From assembly GCF_000027005.1 (NCBI RefSeq), contig NC_012964.1, positions 2,170,001 through 2,234,000 on the forward strand: a stretch of DNA of 64,000 nt, read 5' to 3'. The notes under the pieces are model-generated. The model made no database searches, was not told the origin of the DNA, and saw only the letters and a program-made list of their open reading frames with translations. This DNA is from Komagataella phaffii GS115. Its lineage: Eukaryota; Ascomycota; Pichiomycetes; Pichiales; Pichiaceae. Position numbers and translations under genes: made by a program. This document shows, piece after piece, positions 29,218 to 39,735 of this stretch (its first letter is position 1; each line of letters begins with the position of its first letter).

Positions 29218-32200
29218 TCAGATCTCTTCCGTCTCTTCAAACACATCATCGTAATTGTTGATCAAGTCCTCACAAATGAAGTTCATGATACCAAAATAGT
29301 CTCTCGTGATAGCTGGAGAAACAGTTTCGGTGAAGGTAGCCCCCAAAATTGTCGCAAGGTTGGAAGCACTCATTTTGTTGAACTCTTTATAATCATCCAC
29401 AATCTTTAAATGGCGAATCAATCGTTTCAGTAGTTGATAGTTGTAAAATGGAACAGCTGACAGGATGTGGGAGTATAATTCACATTTTTGCTCTTCTGAT
29501 GAGTTGCTAGTAATTTCTCTGGCCTTGGCAAACTCTGGAATCAAATGGCTTGGTATTAATGGATCAGGTAATTCTCTGAGGAACGATTTTATGCACCCGG
29601 TGACGTTATTAATGTCAAATATAAGGTTGCTTTCCATGTTGATATCACCATTTTCATCGATCTCTTGTTTAAGGGCGTTCAAAACAGATAATGACGCACT
29701 TTTTCTGTAGATACCAACCTCTTCCAGTCCACGGACTTCAATTTCAGCCATCATCTTTTCAATGACGATGGGGACAAGGCTGTTCTCTCGAAGACAGATG
29801 TAGTCTAACGGAACGCCAAATACCAGTGTAGATGATGAGCTCTTATTGGTTAGTTTGGAAAAAAACCAGTGTCTCTTTGCAAAATTGATCCTGTGAATCC
29901 AATCTTCCTTCTCAGAATCACCGGTTGCCTGGAACATGTATTCGTTGTCATTGACAGTCGATGCGATCTTAAATGCGGCAGAAAGCCTATAAACAGAAAA
30001 GGCACTAGCAGTTCGAAGGTTGATAACGATTGAAGGCTTGACTTTTTGTTCCATAAACAGACTGGCGTCTGGAATTTGATGTAAACCAACAATCTTCACT
30101 GGTGCTGGTTGGGAACCCAAAGAAAAAGGTTTCGAAGCCTTGTTCAGAATATCTGAAATCTTAAAACGAGACGATGCTGTGACCTTCTTGCTATTTGTTG
30201 GCACGTTATGATTATTGCTGCTACTGCTTGGTCTCCTCAAATTCTTAGCATGTGATGCTTTATCAGTATTAATAGTCATTGACGTAGATACTTGTGAAGA
30301 CGAATCGCCACCTACTGCCCTGTTCATATCTGTACGACGATAGTTCAAATGCTGCCTGCCTGGGGGTACAGCACTGGAAAGACGCTTACTTCGTTCTTGT
30401 TTTGACAAAAAGGTAAGTTTATCATGCTCTCTTCGTAATATAGTCATTTGTATGGAAATCAGTGTAGAAAACAAACTGGGCTGTTTAGTTGCGCCTTCTT
30501 TCATATATTCTTTTGACTCTCTGGATGCGCAATCTTTAACGCTTTTGAAATCAGGGTTCTCCAAATTGAGTTCAAATAACCAGTTGCTATTCTCTTCTAT
30601 GTCTGCGTTTCCTGGTGCATCGTTCAAATCCAAAATGTTGCTGATACAATTGTAAGCATACCGTCTCTTATCAAAATTAATGAGTTTTGTATTCTCCACG
30701 CTCATGTTAGGAATGTAACAAGCTATTTCAATCAGCCTCTCCACAATCCAACCAGGGCAAGCTGTAAGTGATCCGCCTTTAATATCTTCTTGTGGCAATG
30801 ACGGCAGCAAAGACATGAGGCTTTTTACAGGTGCTTTAGTCGGTTGATTGTTCATGTAGGCTTTGAGTTCCGCTGATGCTTTCAGTAAACTATGAGCGAA
30901 TATTCTGACTTCAGGAGAAACAATAGCATTACTCAGACATGATTCCAATAAGCTAGGAACATGAGGAGAAACATCAAACTGCTCGCCTTCCAGAGGATCG
31001 AACAAGTTAAGTGGGGACATTCGATCCCTAGCTAAAGCTAAGATTAATAAAACTGAAGCCATCCTTTTGGTACGCTCTTCCTTTGTAATGGTTAAATCAG
31101 TCAACTGGCATACAACATAGGATTTCAATTTAAAGTAGAACAAAAACAATGTCCTTATGGTGACCGGGAACTTATCTAGCACTGAAACTCTGTTATCGCC
31201 GCAAGTATCGTCGTACAAAGATTCGATCCAATAGAACACATTTGAAATGATAAGGTTCTCTTCAGGTGTGTTTAGTGGTTGAAGGTGATAATCAAATAAT
31301 CCTGTGAAAGACTTTGACGACTGAATTTCGATAGCTTCAAACACACTTAGCCAATCTTCAAGAGAAACCCCTTTTGAGATATCAGATAAAGATGCCTCAA
31401 TATTGGTTATAAAAGAATCAATTGCCGGTCTGTCAGTATATGCAGGAAAAGTTGAATGGTGTAAAGAATCGGATGAAAATTCTGGTCTTGTGACGAGGTT
31501 TGAGGGAGAAACATTTGGTCTATAGCTTCTTTTGATATAAGCTTTTCTAGTCTTCTTGTAGAGTAGTAGAATCTGTTGATGACAGGCTTGTAGCTCTGAA
31601 GTATCCTCGTTTTTGGATTCAAGCGAGTTTAGCACTTTTGACCACTGTATTATAGTTTCGTGATCAATTATTCTCAAGAATTCAGAGAAGAGGTTCTTGC
31701 AGTTCAGGTCGTCTATAAAATGATCAAAGTAGTTCTTCACCAGTACTAGCAACGCCTCAAGCACGCCAATTTGAATTTGAGCGACATACTTCCAAACAAT
31801 ATTGTCGTATGATTCATGACCTTCATCAATTATAACATCCCAATTTGGATAGGCTTTGAAGTCAAAGTTCTTGGAGTTTGGATTCTCCCGCCGTTTAGCG
31901 ATAGATAGAGCAGCAGATTTTGAGCCAACAAAACGTCTGACCAATCCTTTCAATAATGTCGATGTCATGCAAAACGACCTATAGGTGGCAAAAAAGGTAA
32001 GCGTAAATATACCATTGTCCATCTTTAACGAAATTGGTCTCGGATATTCATCACCCAAAAATGCTCGTACATCTTCAGTTGAAATCTCAGAACCAAATAT
32101 AGACGATGTCAGGACCAGTAAATCGATAATTCTATCCAGAGTTGCAGCTTTTGCTAAAATTTCCACTGATAGCGGTTGAGTCGAGTTATTAGTTTTGGAG

Positions 32201-35154
32201 TATTGATCAGATTTTCTTCCATCCAGAATTCCAGGAATGCTCTCTAAATTTAAACCACTAAGAGAATAATTACTGTATCGCTTCGTGTTAGCGGATTCAG
32301 TAAACAGAATGCTTGAAGGCCTTGACCGTTTTACCGAACCAGGGGTACCGGTAACATCAGCATAGTTTGAATCTCTCTCTGAAATATCATTGTGCTTATC
32401 TGATCGGTGTACAAATGGAAGTGGAACCTCAGGTTCTTCAAGACCTAAATCACTACCTGGTTTCAACATAGTCTTGAAAATTATGCTATCATACACCCTA
32501 AATTCCGATGACTCGATGTTGAATATGTCACGCAACGTCTTCAAAAATTGATTTCTTCCAAGTCTTCCTTTCTCAGCACTTTTCTCACCTATTGCTTCAG
32601 ACTCATTAGGTTGTTCTCTGGTGATTACGTTCAGATTCTGAGTAGATCCAGAATTCAAAATTCCAGATTGGTTAGAGAACTTGTAGACCTCATTCAAAAG
32701 TGTAGATCCATCATTTCCAGTAGCACCAATGAGTGCACGTTGATCATAAACACTATACTTAGGAAGAAGGGTAGGAAAAATGACAGATATGTAGGACCCT
32801 AAAAACAGCGGCGATCTTGAACTATTATGATACCTGCTAAAATGTCCCTTGAAACTAGGCTCTACCTCCAAAGATAAATTCATAATATCTTCTTGAGCTA
32901 GAGGGGAAGCATTCACATGGTACTCCAAAAGTGCTTTTAGCTTATCTCTAATAGAGGGATCAGATGTTATGTTTTCGTTCTGCAAATTCTCTTCATCTGT
33001 AACCTGAACCAAATATTCATTCCACCTGGCAAATGAGAGCTGGGCCCTTTGACAGATTTTTTCACATTGCTTGAATGTTGGGACTTTTGTTTTCTTAACA
33101 AAAAGATCCCCAAAGTACGGTATAACTCTATCCTTCGAGTAACATTTACCGATTCCTTGAGGAGCGATTACATGATAAGAAGATCGATGGCTGGACTCAC
33201 TTATCATTGACCGTCTGTCTAGTTCGAAAACGACAGGAGCCCAGTTCTTTGATATTATTTCGATATCGTCTTCGCTGACCTCGGACCACGTCTCCTTTAG
33301 TCGAAGGATAGGGATGGAGCATATACAGGTCGCAATTGCCAACCAGCCAACCATATCGCCAATGGCATCAAAATGAGAACCAAGAGCAATCCATTTCGAA
33401 ATTAAAGCTGCCCTTACCTTAGGGTTTTTAGTTGCCATGGGATCTTGAAGTAAATGGTATGTTAATAATCTTGCAAGGTAGTGAACATTATTTACAGAAT
33501 TGAAAATAAGAGGATTTTTTCTTGGATAAGAGTAAGTGTCCAATACTGATTCAAATAAGAGAGACATATCAGACTCAGCATCCCACCTTCTATTGAAGGC
33601 CAAATTGATTTCATTGATTTCATGAGCAAAAACTTTCAGATCCAGATTCATAAAAACTTGAGCATTGAGTTCTGACAACGGGTCATTGGATGAAGGAGAA
33701 ATGGTACTGAAATTTGTTAACTCCAAGAGAGATTGTTGTTTCAAATGAATAGATCTTTTCAACTCATTCGTATTTTCATGCGAATCTATACTCAGTAAAA
33801 GGTCCCAGAGATTCTTGAATATTTCTTCTTCAAGTAACATCCCAGGAAAGCTATCTCGGATGTATGTAACCACGTAAATCAATCTTTCAGCCATAAATTT
33901 CTCGGTTGTTGGTTGAATGGGAATCAAGTTGCTCATATCCATCTCAGATTTCGCAATGTGGGTCGTAAACATATCAGAATATTTAGTGAAAATTAACAGG
34001 GCCTTATGAATGTCTCCGAATAATGGCAGAATGGAAATCAGGTGAGCACTCAGCTTGGAGTCGTCACCACTGCCGTCAGTATATGTATTGAATAATATCG
34101 TATGACAGATGCTTTCTAATGATCCATTTAAAATAGTATCAGTATTTGATTCTAAAATCAATTCAGGATGGGGATATTTCGGCGAAGCATAGGTGATTCT
34201 AAGTGGTTCCTGGCTTTTATGAACGCTTGCACTAACACATGTCCCACTAATAGATTCTGAAATATCACTTTCTTTCGATATGTGTGATGCTGAGGATTTA
34301 CTTCTTGCTGTAGAGCTGTTTTCATTTATCAAAGTACCTTGAGAATTGACGGTTGACATGGACGAACTTTGCAACTTGTAAAATGAACCAGAAGACTGTA
34401 GACTGGAAGAGCCAATAGTCTGAGAAGCAGAGTCAGATTCTTGGTTGGAAGGCTCGTTTTCAGTTTGACCGATCTGCTTTGAATCTATATCTAAAAATTT
34501 CACCTCACTAAGCTCTGGCGGAGCTTTGTAAATATACAGGTGAGAACCCTTCAGCTCAGCTCTATACAATCTCAGATCTTCCTTTTTGGGTTCGTTCTTT
34601 TCTGTGTTTAACTGGATTCTATTAACCCACCCCGTCTTGGCGATGGTAGTATCCCAATCAGGCTGCATCAAAGATTGAATGTTAGCGTTGGGTTTCAATG
34701 TGGATGACTGAAGAGGTTTCTGAGGAGCTTGAACTTTCCTTGGGGATTTACTTTGGGGCTCTGAATTCTTCAAGGGTGTCTGATTAGTGGCTACAAAGCT
34801 TTCACTTTGATAAGTAGCAGGGTCAAAATCCAGAGATTTTAGAGACTCCATAGGCACGGCACCAGGGTGGTGGAAATCATCTTCGAGATCGTCCTCTTCT
34901 TCAAAATCAGAACCAAATCGTTCCTCTTCAAAATTCAAATTCGAAACCTTTTTCTTCAGAAGATTCACGCCTTTATGGCTGGAAGCATGATCTAAGGGGT
35001 CTAAACTGGAAGAATAAGCAATCGTTTTGGTAGATTGAGACGTGGGAAACTTATCGGTGTCAGGGCTGGCAACTAGGCCCGAGCTTCCCAATGGAGTCAC
35101 AGATGGAAGGACACTTTTCCGTTTGTCCTTCCTATTTTGCCAAATCTTCTTCAT
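29218..35154 (-). CDS. BEM2: Rho GTPase-activating protein Bem2
   Basis: A 1978-residue GAP acting on Rho-type GTPases in bud emergence and cell-wall integrity. A PH-like segment lies near 172-212 (TGWVNRIQLN, LYIYKAP). A RasGEF-N-like module lies near 1015-1150 (LVLTSSIFGSEIS, FFATYRSFCMTSTLL). A degenerate Ras-GEF-like middle and a second PH domain precede the C-terminal RhoGAP domain (about 1780-1965), which has the arginine finger in GIYRKSA, the INNVTGCIKSFLRELPDPLIP segment and ASNLATILG. The Ser-rich N-terminus is disordered. The size and order fit S. cerevisiae Bem2. Confidence 0.93.
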   Translation of the reverse strand: MKKIWQNRKDKRKSVLPSVTPLGSSGLVASPDTDKFPTSQSTKTIAYSSSLDPLDHASSHKGVNLLKKKVSNLNFEEERFGSDFEEEDDLEDDFHHPGAVPMESLKSLDFDPATYQSESFVATNQTPLKNSEPQSKSPRKVQAPQKPLQSSTLKPNANIQSLMQPDWDTTIAKTGWVNRIQLNTEKNEPKKEDLRLYRAELKGSHLYIYKAPPELSEVKFLDIDSKQIGQTENEPSNQESDSASQTIGSSSLQSSGSFYKLQSSSMSTVNSQGTLINENSSTARSKSSASHISKESDISESISGTCVSASVHKSQEPLRITYASPKYPHPELILESNTDTILNGSLESICHTILFNTYTDGSGDDSKLSAHLISILPLFGDIHKALLIFTKYSDMFTTHIAKSEMDMSNLIPIQPTTEKFMAERLIYVVTYIRDSFPGMLLEEEIFKNLWDLLLSIDSHENTNELKRSIHLKQQSLLELTNFSTISPSSNDPLSELNAQVFMNLDLKVFAHEINEINLAFNRRWDAESDMSLLFESVLDTYSYPRKNPLIFNSVNNVHYLARLLTYHLLQDPMATKNPKVRAALISKWIALGSHFDAIGDMVGWLAIATCICSIPILRLKETWSEVSEDDIEIISKNWAPVVFELDRRSMISESSHRSSYHVIAPQGIGKCYSKDRVIPYFGDLFVKKTKVPTFKQCEKICQRAQLSFARWNEYLVQVTDEENLQNENITSDPSIRDKLKALLEYHVNASPLAQEDIMNLSLEVEPSFKGHFSRYHNSSRSPLFLGSYISVIFPTLLPKYSVYDQRALIGATGNDGSTLLNEVYKFSNQSGILNSGSTQNLNVITREQPNESEAIGEKSAEKGRLGRNQFLKTLRDIFNIESSEFRVYDSIIFKTMLKPGSDLGLEEPEVPLPFVHRSDKHNDISERDSNYADVTGTPGSVKRSRPSSILFTESANTKRYSNYSLSGLNLESIPGILDGRKSDQYSKTNNSTQPLSVEILAKAATLDRIIDLLVLTSSIFGSEISTEDVRAFLGDEYPRPISLKMDNGIFTLTFFATYRSFCMTSTLLKGLVRRFVGSKSAALSIAKRRENPNSKNFDFKAYPNWDVIIDEGHESYDNIVWKYVAQIQIGVLEALLVLVKNYFDHFIDDLNCKNLFSEFLRIIDHETIIQWSKVLNSLESKNEDTSELQACHQQILLLYKKTRKAYIKRSYRPNVSPSNLVTRPEFSSDSLHHSTFPAYTDRPAIDSFITNIEASLSDISKGVSLEDWLSVFEAIEIQSSKSFTGLFDYHLQPLNTPEENLIISNVFYWIESLYDDTCGDNRVSVLDKFPVTIRTLFLFYFKLKSYVVCQLTDLTITKEERTKRMASVLLILALARDRMSPLNLFDPLEGEQFDVSPHVPSLLESCLSNAIVSPEVRIFAHSLLKASAELKAYMNNQPTKAPVKSLMSLLPSLPQEDIKGGSLTACPGWIVERLIEIACYIPNMSVENTKLINFDKRRYAYNCISNILDLNDAPGNADIEENSNWLFELNLENPDFKSVKDCASRESKEYMKEGATKQPSLFSTLISIQMTILRREHDKLTFLSKQERSKRLSSAVPPGRQHLNYRRTDMNRAVGGDSSSQVSTSMTINTDKASHAKNLRRPSSSSNNHNVPTNSKKVTASSRFKISDILNKASKPFSLGSQPAPVKIVGLHQIPDASLFMEQKVKPSIVINLRTASAFSVYRLSAAFKIASTVNDNEYMFQATGDSEKEDWIHRINFAKRHWFFSKLTNKSSSSTLVFGVPLDYICLRENSLVPIVIEKMMAEIEVRGLEEVGIYRKSASLSVLNALKQEIDENGDINMESNLIFDINNVTGCIKSFLRELPDPLIPSHLIPEFAKAREITSNSSEEQKCELYSHILSAVPFYNYQLLKRLIRHLKIVDDYKEFNKMSASNLATILGATFTETVSPAITRDYFGIMNFICEDLINNYDDVFEETEEI

Positions 35155-35424
35155 TTGATCAACAATTGGTGTGGGATCTACCGAGTTTGCTTGCGGATCA
35201 AATGGAAGGGTATTACAGTAATGGGAAGTGGAAAGCTAGATTTCGAGACGTAAACGCACTTACACCAGGCTCAAGTCAGGAGTAGGAATTCTCAAGAGGA
35301 ACTGAACTGGTATCTAGCCTTTAGCGAATACCAGTTTATTTGACGTCTACGATGAATTAGGTCCCATATTCCCTTTCATATCTAGTTTACCCTCATATGC
35401 TCTATTAAGGGCGACTACTTATCA

Positions 35425-38400
35425 TTAAATGGGCTCAGAGCCAGGAGATTGATATTTTTGTTCGAATCGCTTATAGCTCCACCTGTTTTTTGCTTGGACG
35501 ATAACGCGGAGCCATTTATGCGCCAAGTAACAAATACTACCTATCCCTCTGAATACCGCCAGGGCAAACACAGACCAAAGTATGAAGGCCAAGTAGTTGT
35601 TCTTGTGAAATGATCCTGGTTCGTAAATTTGCGTCACAGTCATGACTAGCACCAAATTAGCTATTAGCCAGAACAAGACCACTCTGGTTCTAACATCTCT
35701 GTAATAATCTTTATCAGATGGTTTGGACACAGTTTCTTCGTATCTGGCCTTTTTAGGAATTTGCCTACGAGATTTCAATTTGAACAAGACTTCGTCGTAG
35801 GAATTGTTGATGTCAGATACAACTTCAAACTCGAAGAACTCCTGGCCGTCATCGTCGACTTTCATGACAGCTGTTCCAAGATCTAGCTCCAAGTTGTTAT
35901 CTCCCTTTGTTCCCCAAGTAACATCGTGTGTGTTACAGAAAGCATATATTTGAAGCATGCAAGTGTATGCTGGAAGCATGATGAAGTACTGTAAAGCTGA
36001 TGTCAATATATGCCATGGTTCCAAGTATAGAAGAGACATTACCGTGTATAGTCCATAAGTTGATGCCAAACTGATCACAATACTGACAAATGTACCGTCC
36101 GAGGAATCTAAATTTCCCATGCTTTTCTGGTTGATGGTATCCACAAGGTAAACAAATCCACAAATCAACGCCACAACTCCACAAACTACTAAAATCAACA
36201 ATGATATCATGTAGAGATGAGGAGCCCCCTGTGGTCTGTTACCCATCGATATCATGAAAATTGCCGTCAAATTACACAAGCAAATGTAATTGAGTACCTG
36301 AAAGATCCAGAATCCCCCTCTGCCTGGAATTGACTTGTTGGATGCTAGTGATCCCACAAGGTAATAAAAAGCAATATAAAAGTTGGCCAGGGAGAACATA
36401 CTAAAAAACAGCTGAATAAACTGATAGAAAAACTCCAAGTGGAAGAAGAGTTTACGGCTTAACGAATGATCTGTGTTCCAAATTGCCCTAAAATGTGTCT
36501 GAGCGTACAACGCAGCAAAAAATGCACCATTAAGCCATCTTCTTCGTTGTGAAATAAACTCTGGTAAGGCTTCTGGCACATCTGTTTCACCTGTGGCAGA
36601 GCTAACGTATTTAAGCACCCATTTCTCATCTCTTTTGGCCACAAGTTCCCAGCAGAGGATTCTGTCCTCGGCCAGGTACATGTTTGCATTGAAAACATTT
36701 GTTAGAACATTGCCTTTCTTGTCTTTCTCATTGGTCTCACCTTTGAAATAGGAATTAAGTGGGCCTGTACCGTCTTCATGATTTTGTAAAGCCGAATATC
36801 TGTAGGCCGAAAGTGCTCCCGGAAGAACACTAATGTAGCCAAACACAGATTCAAATGGTTTATCTAAGATGTTTGACATTTTGTATTCAAAGTTCTGAGA
36901 GGCCACCAACGGGTTGAGCAGTTTGCTCCAGTATTTACCTTTCATACTGACAATTTCACCTGCAGCACCTGCAACATTGGAATCTTGGTCAAAAGCCTTC
37001 CATAGATTGTAGATTGTTTTGGTGTCGGGTCTTGTTCCAACATCCAGCAATACACAAACGTTTGGTCTCAAAGATTGACACATTGCGTTAAACAACCAAC
37101 GATGAGAGTTGATTTTCTTGGTGTTATTTTCTTTCAAACAGAGAACGACCTGAACTGGAACTACGCCCTTTTCACAACCGGTGAATTTTAGATCCTCATT
37201 GATAGAAACTTGTGTGGTATACTCAAACAAATGGGCCTGGACAGGCTTATTATTAACTAAGGACTTTGCAATTCCCTGTTGATAAACACCAATACCTGCT
37301 AAGACATTGAGAGCTCCAACATTCATTTTCTGGCGTCCATCTGCAATGACAACGACCACAACTTTCTTCCAGCTGTCGTGACCCCATTTTTTGGAGTTAT
37401 TTCTCTTACAAAGATATGCAATATTTTTCATGACGGCATGCATCGTTCTAGTGAAAGCATCTTCGTTTTCGTTATACATTGTAATGCAAATGACCAACTC
37501 TGTTTCACGACCGTATTCAGATGACGCTCTCAGGGAGAAACCTTCGTTGATAAAGTTGTCAGCATCAGCAGTGACTGCGGAGTATCTCATAAATTGGAAC
37601 TCTTCTTCCTCCTTCAAGGGTTGAAACTGAAGTAGCTTGTCGGGTATTGGGTTATTGAGAATTAAGTTTCCATTCTTTGAGGCATATTTGACCTGTGTGG
37701 CCAGATGATTTTTTCTTCTAGGTTGGTAGTTTGCGGGTAAAGTAGCAAAAACTTGGCCATCAAGATTTGATCCAAAATTGCTCCACTCTTCAAGATCATC
37801 AACATCAACTGGATACTGTTCATTATACATGGACTGATTATCACCATAAAGGGTTGATTCCGTGTCTCTTTTGAGATCCTGTGCTTCCTTTTCCAAATAT
37901 TTTTCTGAAAGGTCCATTTCATCAACTGCAGTTTCATTGGAGTCGTAAGATGATCGTGGTTGCAAATCGGGTACCTTGCCGATATGATGAGCCTCGGAGT
38001 ATTCAGACTGATCTGAGTTGGCAGCTGCAAAGGTAGATGCAGAGAAAATTGGCTTAGGTGGTGACAACATTCTCTGACTCTTGGAGCTCGTGATTGATCT
38101 TCCCAAGGAAACCCGAGTAGGCGATCTTTTGAATCGACTAGGACTGCCAATAGACTCTTTATCTGCTTCGCTTGCAAAAGAGTTCAATGACTGATCATCA
38201 TATTCATCTTTTTCTGTTTGCAAAGGCACAATTGGAACATGCTGAGCTCTGGTTGGTGATTCCCTAGCTGTGAATCTAGCTCTGGGAGTTTCTCTGTCAG
38301 GAGATCCTGGACCAAGATCTCTTCTTTTTCCAAAAGAGACCATGGGTGAATATTTCATAGCAGCCTTAGAAGGAGATGGAGAAGAAAATTCCCTATCAAA

Positions 38401-38562
38401 TTTACCAGCAACGTCTACTTCTTGCTCTTCATCATCAAATGGGTCATGCTTAGATCTTCTGGGAGACTGTCTTACCTCTTTTGGTCGAATAATAAAGTCG
38501 TAACTGCTGTCATCACCATCTTGGTCCAATGCATTGTACTTGTTATTGAACGGATCAGACAT
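35425..38562 (-). CDS. Chitin synthase, class I/II (CHS1/CHS2-like)
   Basis: A plasma-membrane glycosyltransferase (GT2) that polymerises N-acetylglucosamine from UDP-GlcNAc for the septum or cell wall. The 1045 residues start with a disordered, Ser/Pro-rich region holding many Ser-Pro sites. The GT2 core has ELVICITMYNENEDAF, VVVVVIADGR, YLAEDRILCWEL (about 632) and the hallmark QRRRW (about 671). At least six membrane helices and a tail follow. The motif set is that of Chs1 and Chs2. Length is between those two (1131 and 963), so I do not choose one. No myosin or CHS3-type domain is present. Confidence 0.94.
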   Translation of the reverse strand: MSDPFNNKYNALDQDGDDSSYDFIIRPKEVRQSPRRSKHDPFDDEEQEVDVAGKFDREFSSPSPSKAAMKYSPMVSFGKRRDLGPGSPDRETPRARFTARESPTRAQHVPIVPLQTEKDEYDDQSLNSFASEADKESIGSPSRFKRSPTRVSLGRSITSSKSQRMLSPPKPIFSASTFAAANSDQSEYSEAHHIGKVPDLQPRSSYDSNETAVDEMDLSEKYLEKEAQDLKRDTESTLYGDNQSMYNEQYPVDVDDLEEWSNFGSNLDGQVFATLPANYQPRRKNHLATQVKYASKNGNLILNNPIPDKLLQFQPLKEEEEFQFMRYSAVTADADNFINEGFSLRASSEYGRETELVICITMYNENEDAFTRTMHAVMKNIAYLCKRNNSKKWGHDSWKKVVVVVIADGRQKMNVGALNVLAGIGVYQQGIAKSLVNNKPVQAHLFEYTTQVSINEDLKFTGCEKGVVPVQVVLCLKENNTKKINSHRWLFNAMCQSLRPNVCVLLDVGTRPDTKTIYNLWKAFDQDSNVAGAAGEIVSMKGKYWSKLLNPLVASQNFEYKMSNILDKPFESVFGYISVLPGALSAYRYSALQNHEDGTGPLNSYFKGETNEKDKKGNVLTNVFNANMYLAEDRILCWELVAKRDEKWVLKYVSSATGETDVPEALPEFISQRRRWLNGAFFAALYAQTHFRAIWNTDHSLSRKLFFHLEFFYQFIQLFFSMFSLANFYIAFYYLVGSLASNKSIPGRGGFWIFQVLNYICLCNLTAIFMISMGNRPQGAPHLYMISLLILVVCGVVALICGFVYLVDTINQKSMGNLDSSDGTFVSIVISLASTYGLYTVMSLLYLEPWHILTSALQYFIMLPAYTCMLQIYAFCNTHDVTWGTKGDNNLELDLGTAVMKVDDDGQEFFEFEVVSDINNSYDEVLFKLKSRRQIPKKARYEETVSKPSDKDYYRDVRTRVVLFWLIANLVLVMTVTQIYEPGSFHKNNYLAFILWSVFALAVFRGIGSICYLAHKWLRVIVQAKNRWSYKRFEQKYQSPGSEPI

Positions 38563-38740
38563 TTTTGGTGATGCTAGTAATGGAAGAAGCTAACATTATT
38601 TCTGCAAATTACAATACTAAAGAGAGACTAGGAAAAGGGAATGTTTATCAATTACCCAATTGGGATGTAATTATAATGTTGACAAAATAAAGGTACATAT
38701 TATTATGACGGTGATCGCGCGTGTTAGCTAAGCGTCTGTC

Positions 38741-39633
38741 TCAGCCAAATCCTGCCCATTCAAAGGAGAATGTTTTGACAGGGCTTGCTTCCAACGATGT
38801 TATGAACTCCTTTGGATCAAGTTCCAGCTGGGGTTCAACACCGTCAACGTCTATCTTGTTGGTCAGACCCGCAATCACATAGACCTTTTTGACGGCTGTA
38901 GCCAATCTACCACCGTTAACCAATTTCTTCAATTCTATCTTCTCACCGTTGTAAACAGGTTTGACTATGAGATGTGAGTGGTACCTTAGAGGATCGCCAG
39001 GATAAGCAACAAATTTTCCTCCAAATCTTAATCCTGCAGTGATGAAGTACCCGTTCTTTCTAAGATGGCTGAAGATTAGGTAATCAGCCAAAGAATGAGA
39101 GAGGTTTGGTCGACTTTGTAGGAGCTGGAACAACAATTTAGTTTGAACTTCGGGCTGGTTGAAATGATCGTTCCAGGTGTTAACATTAGGAAGATGACTG
39201 GATGTATTTTTGATCTCGTGAAAGACTGGCTCCTTTTCTGTGTTGTAGATCATGGCTGAATCAGGGATTTTTTTCCCATTAGTTCTCAGCTGAGACATCT
39301 TGGCTTGAAATTCTTTTTTTTCGTTTCTAGTCTCTGATTGTGTTCTTTTTCCGCAAACTGACGAATCTGTTGCAAATCGTTGTTTGTGAGTGAAGCATAT
39401 AAACCTTGAAACATTACATCATCCGGAACAATGTAATACTCTGAGTGATGGACCACAACATATAAAAGTTCCTCAAACAGCAATCGAAGGGGGACACCCA
39501 AGAAATTGTTCTGCTGAGTGGATAGTGGCAACGTTCCGCTCAGATATCCCACTATCCCCAACAGACGAAGGTTCTTGATGGTCTGAATATCAAATATCAG
39601 GCCCTCATTCCTGCTGATGGGTAGTTTATTCAT
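38741..39633 (-). CDS. SEN34: tRNA-splicing endonuclease subunit Sen34, frame broken at an A8 run
   Basis: A catalytic subunit of the heterotetrameric tRNA-splicing endonuclease, which cuts one of the two tRNA intron boundaries. The N-terminal part (39633 downward, MNKLPISRN, LLGIVGYLSGTLP) stops at 39286. The C-terminal nuclease domain (YFITAGLRFGGKFVAYPGDP, YHSHLIV with the catalytic His, RLATAVKKVYVIAG with the Lys) lies in another frame from about 39298. The two frames meet at eight T on the plus strand (39314-39321). One more base would give a continuous product of about 297 residues, close to yeast Sen34 (275). Sen34 is essential in yeast, so a sequencing error or slippage is likelier than a true null. 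Confidence 0.85.
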
Positions 39634-39735
39634 GAATAAGAAAAGCTTATGTAATGATATCTTGACTTCGAGATTATATGCATGTTAAGAGATTACAGAT
39701 AATTACAGATTAGTACGCTATAATGAATAAATAAA

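Noticed and set aside
37662..38177. A 171-residue minus-strand frame within the chitin synthase gene.
   Set aside because: It overlaps the conserved chitin synthase frame in another phase; its composition is that of a shadow frame.
39286..39345. An intron explaining the SEN34 frame change.
   Set aside because: No GT donor, branch site and AG in a workable order between the two frames; one base in the A run explains it simply.
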